Source: Clostridiales bacterium UBA1380 (GTDB lineage: Bacteria > Bacillota > Clostridia > Oscillospirales > CAG-272). Taken from it: a stretch of DNA of 10,646 bases. Location: assembly GCA_002305445.1 (NCBI GenBank), contig DBRA01000002.1, forward strand, positions 1 to 10,646, written 5' to 3'. Positions within the stretch are counted from its first letter, which is position 1. Every line of letters starts with the position of its first letter. The notes beneath the pieces are model-generated. The model ran no database searches, was not told the origin of the DNA, and was given only the letters and a program-made list of their open reading frames with translations. Below, piece by piece: positions 5,767-10,646 of the stretch. The position numbers and the translations under genes are program-made.

Positions 5767-6344
5767 AGAGCGCAGCCGCCTACTCCGTCGCGTCGGCGCT
5801 CGCCGCCGCGGCCGTTATACTGGCCGCGGGCGCGTCGACGCCGTATCCCGCCGCAGCTGTCGCGGCCGCGGTCGTGCACGGCGCGGGACATCTTGCCGCT
5901 GCTCGGCTTTGCGGGCTTTCGCCCGTGAAGATGAACGCCGTGTCGCCCGGAGCCGTGCTGACGTTCGATTTCACGGGCAGAAGCTACGGCGCGGAGCTCG
6001 CGGTAAAACTGGCCGGGCCCGCGGCTAATTTAGCCGCGGCAGTGCTGTCGCTGCCTTTTCGCGGAGACGGCGCGATGTTTTTCAGGGCGGCCTGCGTCGT
6101 CCTCGCCGCCGTGAACCTGCTGCCCGCAGGCATGCTCGACGGCGGCGGCGCGCTGCGCTGCTTGATCGCCGCGCGGTTCGACGAAAACAAAGCCGCCGGT
6201 ATATGCGCCGCGGCTTCTGTCGTATCCGCGTTCGTCCTGTGGGCGGCGTCGGCATACGTGCAGCTCAGGCTCGGAGGCGACGTCTGCGCATTGCTGCTAT
6301 CGATATATTTGCTGTATCGCGCACTCGGGGAAAAAGACGGATAG
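5763..6344 (+). CDS. M50/SpoIVFB-like integral membrane protein with degenerate active site
   Basis: A 193-residue, Ala-rich multi-pass protein of the site-2 metalloprotease (M50) type. It shows VVHGAGHLAAARL at 37-49, the motif AGPAANL at 84-90, and NLLPAGMLDGG at 118-128, whose D126 matches the third zinc ligand. SpoIVFB-type enzymes cut membrane-bound substrates such as pro-sigma-K and use HExxH, where the two His bind zinc and the Glu activates water. Here the motif is HGAGH (39-43), with Gly40 (GGC at 5880-5882) in place of Glu. The zinc ligands are kept, so the protein may fold and bind zinc but lack normal proteolysis. Length is somewhat short for SpoIVFB (about 290) because the C-terminal domain is absent. 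The GTG start overlaps the upstream gene by 4 nt. No clear terminator follows. Confidence 0.8.
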   Translation: MKSAAAYSVASALAAAAVILAAGASTPYPAAAVAAAVVHGAGHLAAARLCGLSPVKMNAVSPGAVLTFDFTGRSYGAELAVKLAGPAANLAAAVLSLPFRGDGAMFFRAACVVLAAVNLLPAGMLDGGGALRCLIAARFDENKAAGICAAASVVSAFVLWAASAYVQLRLGGDVCALLLSIYLLYRALGEKDG

Positions 6345-6420
6345 AAGCGGGTTTTCTTATTATTGACGAATAAATCAAATATGGAATTTTCAAGCCCCCC
6401 AAAAACGTCACATTGTTACT

Positions 6421-6459
6421 AAAAAAAATGTTGCAAATTGCGAAGTTTATTGATAAAAT
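6421..6459 (+). promoter_or_regulatory. Promoter of the potABCD operon with upstream A tract
   Basis: -35 TTGCAA (6431-6436, 4 of 6 consensus) and -10 TAAAAT (6454-6459, 5 of 6) are exactly 17 nt apart. Eight A residues at 6421-6428 just upstream could act as an UP element. The predicted start is near 6466 and gives an 87-nt leader containing the palindrome CCTCGAGG (6472-6479) and a small TGCGC/GCGCA stem just before the ribosome binding region. The rest of the gap from 6345 holds no gene I can support. Confidence 0.6.
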
Positions 6460-6552
6460 AACATCGGCGTGCCTCGAGGTTTTTCGTGGTGCGTCTATTC
6501 TTTTAAAATATTGCGCGACACACGAAAGCGCAAGGAAAGAACGGGTGGCGAG

Positions 6553-7662
6553 ATGGAAAAAAGCAAGATCATCGAGCTCCGCGGCGTAACTAAAGAATAC
6601 GACGGGGAGACGGTGCTCAAGGGAATCAATCTGGACATTCACGACAAAGAGTTCATAACTTTGCTCGGTCCTTCCGGCTGCGGAAAAACGACAACGCTCA
6701 GAATCATCGGCGGCTTTGTGACGCCGGATTCCGGCGATGTTTATTTCAGCGGCAAAAAAATAAACGATGTGCCGCCGCATAAGCGTCCCGTCAACACGGT
6801 GTTTCAGAAGTACGCGCTTTTTCCGCACATGAACGTATTCGAAAACGTCGCTTTCGCGCTGCGCCTCAGGCGAATGTCGGAGAAGGAAACGGCTATGCGC
6901 GTCGCCGATATGCTCGATATGGTCGGCCTGCGCGGATACGAAAAAAGATCGGTGAATTACCTCTCCGGCGGTCAGCAGCAGCGCGTCGCCATAGCCCGCG
7001 CACTCGTTAACGAACCGAAAGTTCTGCTGCTCGACGAACCGCTTGGCGCTCTCGATTTAAAACTCCGAAAAGAAATGCAGACCGAGCTTAAAAATATACA
7101 GATACAAACCGGCATAACGTTCATATACGTCACCCACGATCAGGAAGAGGCCCTCACCATGTCCGACACCGTCGTCGTCATGAACGGCGGCGAGATACAG
7201 CAGATAGGCACTCCCGAGGATATCTACAACGAGCCGGTCAACATGTTCGTCGCGAAATTTATAGGCGAATCCAACATTCTGTCCGGCATCATGCACCGCG
7301 ACTTTTTGGTCGAGTTCGCGGGCAACAACTTCGTCTGCGTCGACAGCGGCTTCAAGCCGATGGAGCCTGTCAACATCGTCATTCGCCCTGAGGACATCGG
7401 CGTCGTCGAACCCGGCGAGGAGTACATCAACGGCGTCGTGGAACGCGTCACGTTCAAGGGCGTCCATTACGAGCTTGTTGTCGACGCCGCGAGCGAGAGC
7501 TGGATAATACACACGACGAAGTACGTGGAGCCGGGAACCGTCATCGGCATGTCGCTCACACCCCAGGACATACACATCATGCGAAAATTCCCCGACGACG
7601 CGGACTATGACCCTGAGAAAACGGAGACCTATGCGGAAATATCCGAGAACATGGAGGAATAA
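6553..7662 (+). CDS. potA: Spermidine/putrescine ABC transporter ATP-binding protein, PotA
   Basis: This is the ATPase that powers polyamine uptake on the cytoplasmic face of the PotBC channel. It is 369 residues, a normal PotA length. The ABC core is complete: Walker A GPSGCGKTT 39-47, Q-loop Q85, signature LSGGQQQR 137-144, Walker B VLLLDEP 157-163, D-loop ALD 166-168 and switch His195 in VTHDQEEA. The C-terminal part (about 240-369), including VNIVIRPEDIGV, is the TOBE-type regulatory domain of the CUT1/POTE group. The ATG at 6553 is chosen because the match to the family begins there; the frame is open upstream to 6469, but that is leader sequence. The start has only a modest purine-rich site (GGGTGGCGAG), with AAGGAAAG further away. 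It is the first gene of the operon. Confidence 0.95.
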   Translation: MEKSKIIELRGVTKEYDGETVLKGINLDIHDKEFITLLGPSGCGKTTTLRIIGGFVTPDSGDVYFSGKKINDVPPHKRPVNTVFQKYALFPHMNVFENVAFALRLRRMSEKETAMRVADMLDMVGLRGYEKRSVNYLSGGQQQRVAIARALVNEPKVLLLDEPLGALDLKLRKEMQTELKNIQIQTGITFIYVTHDQEEALTMSDTVVVMNGGEIQQIGTPEDIYNEPVNMFVAKFIGESNILSGIMHRDFLVEFAGNNFVCVDSGFKPMEPVNIVIRPEDIGVVEPGEEYINGVVERVTFKGVHYELVVDAASESWIIHTTKYVEPGTVIGMSLTPQDIHIMRKFPDDADYDPEKTETYAEISENMEE

Positions 7663-7671
7663 GTAAAGAAA

Positions 7672-8604
7672 TTGAACAGAAACTCAAAATTTCTTTCTGC
7701 TCCGTATCTTCTCTGGATGATCATCTTCATCATCGTGCCGCTGGCACTGATAGTCGTCTTCGCCTATACGACCACCGTCATGGTGGACGCCGACGGAAAC
7801 ATCGTCACGGACGAGGAATACGCGGAGCTTGAAGCGGAATTTTACGAAACCGCCGAGGAAGACGAGACCTTCGACCCCGGTTTCGAGAAAAAAACGATAT
7901 TCACCTGGGATAACATAATCGCGGTCGGCCAGTATATGCCGACGCTGCTGAAATCGATATGGCTGTCCGTCATCGCGACGGCGATCTGCCTTGTCATCGC
8001 ATATCCGCTCGCGTTTTCGATATCGCGGTTCAACTTCTCAAGGCAGAAGATAATGCTGATGCTCGTCATGCTGCCGATGTGGATGAACTTTCTGCTCCGC
8101 ACCTACGCGTGGATGACGCTTCTCGAGCGCGGCGGGCTCATCAACCGTTTCCTGTCCATATTCGGCATCGGGCCGTTCGATATGATCTATACGCAGGGCG
8201 CGGTCGTTCTCGGCATGGTATATAACTACCTCCCGTTCATGATACTGCCGCTCTACTCGATCATGACCAAGATCGATCCGAAGACGATCGAGGCGGCGCA
8301 GGACCTCGGCGCCGGCTCCGCCGCCGTCTTCGGACGCATAATCCTGCCGCTGTCGATGCCCGGCGTCGCGTCCGGCATATCGATGGTGTTCGTCCCCGCC
8401 GTCAGCACGTTTATCATCTCGCGCATGCTCGGCGGCGGCAAAAACCTTCTCATCGGCGACCTCATCGACCTTCAGTTTCTCGGCAACGCCTACAACCCGA
8501 ACCTCGGAGCGGCGATGTCGCTTGTGCTGATGGTGTTCATCCTCCTCTGCATGACTGTTACGAACTCGCTTGACGACGAAGATATGGAGGCGGTGCTGAT
8601 ATGA
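7672..8604 (+). CDS. potB: Polyamine ABC transporter permease, PotB
   Basis: One of the two membrane subunits of the polyamine importer. It is 310 residues, about 25 longer than the enterobacterial protein. The first helix (about 11-33) is followed by an unusual loop at about 37-80 that is very rich in Asp and Glu, and then by the standard permease core. The EAA motif, which docks on PotA, runs from IEAAQDLGAGSA (207-218) to LPLSMPG (225-231). The start is a TTG at 7672, with GGAGG (7654-7658) 13 nt upstream, inside the end of potA. The next in-frame ATG falls within the first membrane helix, which supports the TTG. Only 9 nt separate it from potA. Its stop overlaps the potC start (ATGA). Confidence 0.93.
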   Translation: MNRNSKFLSAPYLLWMIIFIIVPLALIVVFAYTTTVMVDADGNIVTDEEYAELEAEFYETAEEDETFDPGFEKKTIFTWDNIIAVGQYMPTLLKSIWLSVIATAICLVIAYPLAFSISRFNFSRQKIMLMLVMLPMWMNFLLRTYAWMTLLERGGLINRFLSIFGIGPFDMIYTQGAVVLGMVYNYLPFMILPLYSIMTKIDPKTIEAAQDLGAGSAAVFGRIILPLSMPGVASGISMVFVPAVSTFIISRMLGGGKNLLIGDLIDLQFLGNAYNPNLGAAMSLVLMVFILLCMTVTNSLDDEDMEAVLI

Positions 8605-9401
8605 AAAAGTTTATATCGCGCGCATATATCGCGCTTGTCTTCTTCTTCCTTTACGCGCCGATATTCGTTCTAATCGCGTTCTCCTTCAACGAGTCGAAAT
8701 CGCGCGTGTGGACCGGTTTCACCTTCGACTGGTATGTAAAGCTGTTCAGCAATCGCACGATACTGTCCTCGCTCGTCAACACTCTGCTGATCGCGCTGAT
8801 CGCCGGCGTGTTATCGACGATACTCGGGACGGCGGCGGCCATAGGCATATTCAACATGAGAAAGGTGACGCGCTCCGTCATATTGAACGTCACCTATCTG
8901 CCGATACTCAACCCCGAGATAGTCACGGGCGTGTCGCTGATGCTGCTCTTCAAGTTCGCGTCGATACCGTCCGGCTATATCACGCTGATACTGTCGCACA
9001 TCACCTTCTGCGTGCCTTACGTCATACTAAACGTATTGCCCAAGCTGCGCCAGATGAACCGCAGCCTGACGGAGGCCGCGATGGATCTCGGCTGCAATTC
9101 GCTGCAGGTCTACCGCTACGTCGTCATACCCGAGATCATGCCGGGCATCATAACCGGCTTCCTTATGAGCCTGACGTATTCGATCGACGACTTCGTCATC
9201 TCCTACTTCACCTACGGCCCGTCGAGCCAGACGCTGTCGATTACGATATTCTCGATGACGCGCCGCAAGGTCAGTCCGGAGGTTAACGCGCTCTCCGCGA
9301 TCATATTCGTCGCCGTCCTTGCCGTGCTTATAATCGTCAACGTGATCGATGCCAAGCGCGGGGAAGACCACGTTGCTAAAAAGGCGGTGAAGCGCTTATG
9401 A
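8601..9401 (+). CDS. potC: Polyamine ABC transporter permease, PotC
   Basis: This is the second membrane subunit and pairs with PotB to form the translocation path. It is 266 residues, matching the usual 264. Six hydrophobic segments can be seen, starting with the first helix at about 8-29 (YIALVFFFLYAPIFVLIAFS) followed by the typical FNESKSRVWTGFTFDWY. The EAA loop LTEAAMDLGCNSLQVYRY is at 156-173, followed by VIPEIMPGIITG. SIDDFVISYFTYGPSSQTLS (194-213) is a well-conserved PotC segment. The ATG overlaps the potB stop by 4 nt, with GGAGG 10 nt upstream (8586-8590), and the gene overlaps potD the same way. A basic tail (KRGEDHVAKKAVKRL) ends the protein in the cytoplasm. No anomalies. Confidence 0.95.
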   Translation: MKKFISRAYIALVFFFLYAPIFVLIAFSFNESKSRVWTGFTFDWYVKLFSNRTILSSLVNTLLIALIAGVLSTILGTAAAIGIFNMRKVTRSVILNVTYLPILNPEIVTGVSLMLLFKFASIPSGYITLILSHITFCVPYVILNVLPKLRQMNRSLTEAAMDLGCNSLQVYRYVVIPEIMPGIITGFLMSLTYSIDDFVISYFTYGPSSQTLSITIFSMTRRKVSPEVNALSAIIFVAVLAVLIIVNVIDAKRGEDHVAKKAVKRL

Positions 9402-10627
9402 AAAAACTTCTTGCGCTGACCGCCGCGGTGCTTTGCGCCGTCATGCTCGCCGTGCCCTCCTTTGCCCTAGAGTCCGGATATGATATCGACTACTCCGACT
9501 CGGTCGACTGGAAAAAGTTTAACGGCCAGGGCGTCGTGATCAACGTTTACAACTGGGGCGAGTACATCTCCGTGGATGACGGCGAGGAAGGGGCGTTCGA
9601 CACGATCACGGAGTTTGAAAAACTGACCGGCATACGCGTCAACTACTCAAACTTCGATACAAACGAATCGCTTTACGCAAAACTCAAGTCCGGCACGAGC
9701 CAGTACGACGTCGTCATCCCGTCCGATTATATGATCGGGCGCATGATTAACGAAGGCATGCTCGAGCAGCTCGACTTCTCGAACATACCGAACTTCGAGA
9801 ACATAAGCGAGCGCTTCCGCAACCCTGAGTACGACCCCGAAAACCTGTATTCGGTGCCGTATATGTGGGGCTACGTCGGACTGATCTACAACACAACGAT
9901 GGTTGACGAGGATGACGACGTCGAAACGTGGGACATCCTGTGGAACGAAAAATACGCCGGCAACATGCTTATGTTCAGCAACTCGCGCGACGCTTTCGCG
10001 ATAGCGCTTGCCCGGCTCGGGTACTCTTTCAACACGACGTCCGAAAAAGAGCTGCGCGAAGCCGCGGAGTCGCTCGCCGAACAGAAACTGCTCATCCAGG
10101 CGTATGTCATGGACGAGATATTCGATAAGATGGGCGGCGGCGAAGCCGCGATCGCGCCGTATTACGTCGGCGACGCGATCGTTATGATCGATGAGAACCC
10201 CGATCTTGCGTTCGCCATACCGCGGGAAGGAATGAACGTCTTCGTCGACGCGATGGTCATACCGAAAGGCGCAAGGAACAAGGAAGCGGCGGAGCTGTTT
10301 ATTAACTTCATGTGCGAGACGCTCGTCGGCGTCAAAAACTGCGAGTATATCGGCTACTCGACTCCGCTTGACCCCGTGTACGAAGAACTCGATGAAGAAA
10401 CTCAAAGCGGCCTTGCCTATCCCCCCGACGAGGTGCTCGAAAACGGGCAGGTATTCACGGCGCTTCCCGAGGTAACGACGCGTCTGCTCGATAAGCTCTG
10501 GACGGGCGTGCTTTCGTCCGGCTCGTCGAGCCCGTGGGTCATACCGGTGTTTATGGGAACGTGCATCGCAATGTCGGTCGTCATAAACATCACGCGGCGC
10601 GCAAACAGGAAAAAGAATTTCTACTGA
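9398..10627 (+). CDS. potD: Polyamine-binding protein, PotD/PotF family, with C-terminal membrane anchor
   Basis: This extracytoplasmic receptor captures polyamines and delivers them to PotBC. It is 409 residues, longer than the usual 348. A signal peptide ends near SFA|LES (A23). Cys13 is not in a lipobox, so this is probably not a lipoprotein. Family motifs are VYNWGEYI (50-57), PSDYMIGRM (108-116), YSVPYMWGYVGLIYN (151-165), LGYSFNTT (207-214) and FVDAMVIPKGA (282-292). Judged by eye against E. coli PotD, pocket positions are W53, Y56, Y111, N195, D198, Y256, F282, D284 and F353; several match PotF rather than PotD. After a Ser/Gly linker (SSGSSSP), residues about 380-398 are hydrophobic and end in RRANRKKNFY, a probable transmembrane anchor with a cytoplasmic basic tail. 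The start overlaps potC by 4 nt. The last 19 bases of the window hold no visible terminator. Confidence 0.94.
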   Translation: MKKLLALTAAVLCAVMLAVPSFALESGYDIDYSDSVDWKKFNGQGVVINVYNWGEYISVDDGEEGAFDTITEFEKLTGIRVNYSNFDTNESLYAKLKSGTSQYDVVIPSDYMIGRMINEGMLEQLDFSNIPNFENISERFRNPEYDPENLYSVPYMWGYVGLIYNTTMVDEDDDVETWDILWNEKYAGNMLMFSNSRDAFAIALARLGYSFNTTSEKELREAAESLAEQKLLIQAYVMDEIFDKMGGGEAAIAPYYVGDAIVMIDENPDLAFAIPREGMNVFVDAMVIPKGARNKEAAELFINFMCETLVGVKNCEYIGYSTPLDPVYEELDEETQSGLAYPPDEVLENGQVFTALPEVTTRLLDKLWTGVLSSGSSSPWVIPVFMGTCIAMSVVINITRRANRKKNFY

Positions 10628-10646
10628 TTCGCTTGTCAAATAAAAA

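Noticed and set aside
6345..6420. Terminator after the M50-like gene
   Set aside because: The T-rich stretch just after 6350 has no convincing GC-rich stem before it; only a 5-bp AT-rich pairing could be formed.
6265..6828. Minus-strand open frame across the gap before potA
   Set aside because: It covers the pot promoter and the PotA Walker A region on the other strand. The protein has no recognisable features.
9398..9470. Lipoprotein signal in PotD because of Cys13
   Set aside because: The residues before the Cys (AVLC) do not fit a lipobox, and it lies in the middle of the hydrophobic core, with a good SFA cleavage site after it.
9647..10639. Long minus-strand open frame opposite potD
   Set aside because: Arg/Val/His-rich shadow of the strongly supported PotD coding strand.

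Overview
The window looks like chromosomal DNA from a fairly GC-rich member of the Clostridia or a related low-GC-lineage group. This is inferred from GGAGG-type ribosome binding sites, near-perfect sigma-A promoters in AT-rich gaps between GC-rich genes, GTG and TTG starts, and a SpoIVFB-like membrane peptidase homologue. No rRNA, tRNA, insertion sequence, phage gene or CRISPR array was seen. The species cannot be named from sequence alone.

Layout. (1) Positions 1-1070, minus strand: the start of a small envelope operon. It encodes a PilP-like single-pass membrane protein, broken by a one-base frameshift, followed by a secreted LysM plus secretin-N-terminal (STN) domain protein that runs off the left edge. 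A consensus promoter at 1194-1222 drives it, with an inverted repeat over the -10 and start region. (2) Positions 1341-5311, minus strand: a complete sulfate-activation operon with promoter (5283-5311), an APS kinase-CysQ phosphatase fusion, CysD, CysN and a strong intrinsic terminator. (3) Positions 5372-6344, plus strand: a divergent two-gene operon of a small one-pass membrane protein and an M50/SpoIVFB-type protein whose HExxH motif has lost its glutamate. (4) Positions 6431-10627, plus strand: a polyamine ABC transporter operon in the order potA-potB-potC-potD, with ATGA overlaps between potB/potC and potC/potD.

How the genes work together. CysD and CysN make APS from sulfate and ATP, the CysC half phosphorylates it to PAPS, and the CysQ half removes PAP, the by-product left when PAPS is used. 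No APS/PAPS reductase, sulfite reductase or sulfate transporter is in the window, so PAPS could feed either a reductase or a sulfotransferase encoded elsewhere. The Pot operon encodes a whole importer: ATPase, two permeases and a binding protein. The binding protein appears to be held by a C-terminal transmembrane helix rather than a lipid anchor, and its pocket positions look more putrescine-like than spermidine-like.

The points most worth a second look are the HGAGH pseudo-protease, the APS kinase-CysQ fusion, the membrane-anchored PotD, the LysM-STN/PilP-like pair in an apparently Gram-positive-type genome, and the frameshift in the PilP-like gene. I did not find a clearly new multi-gene system.
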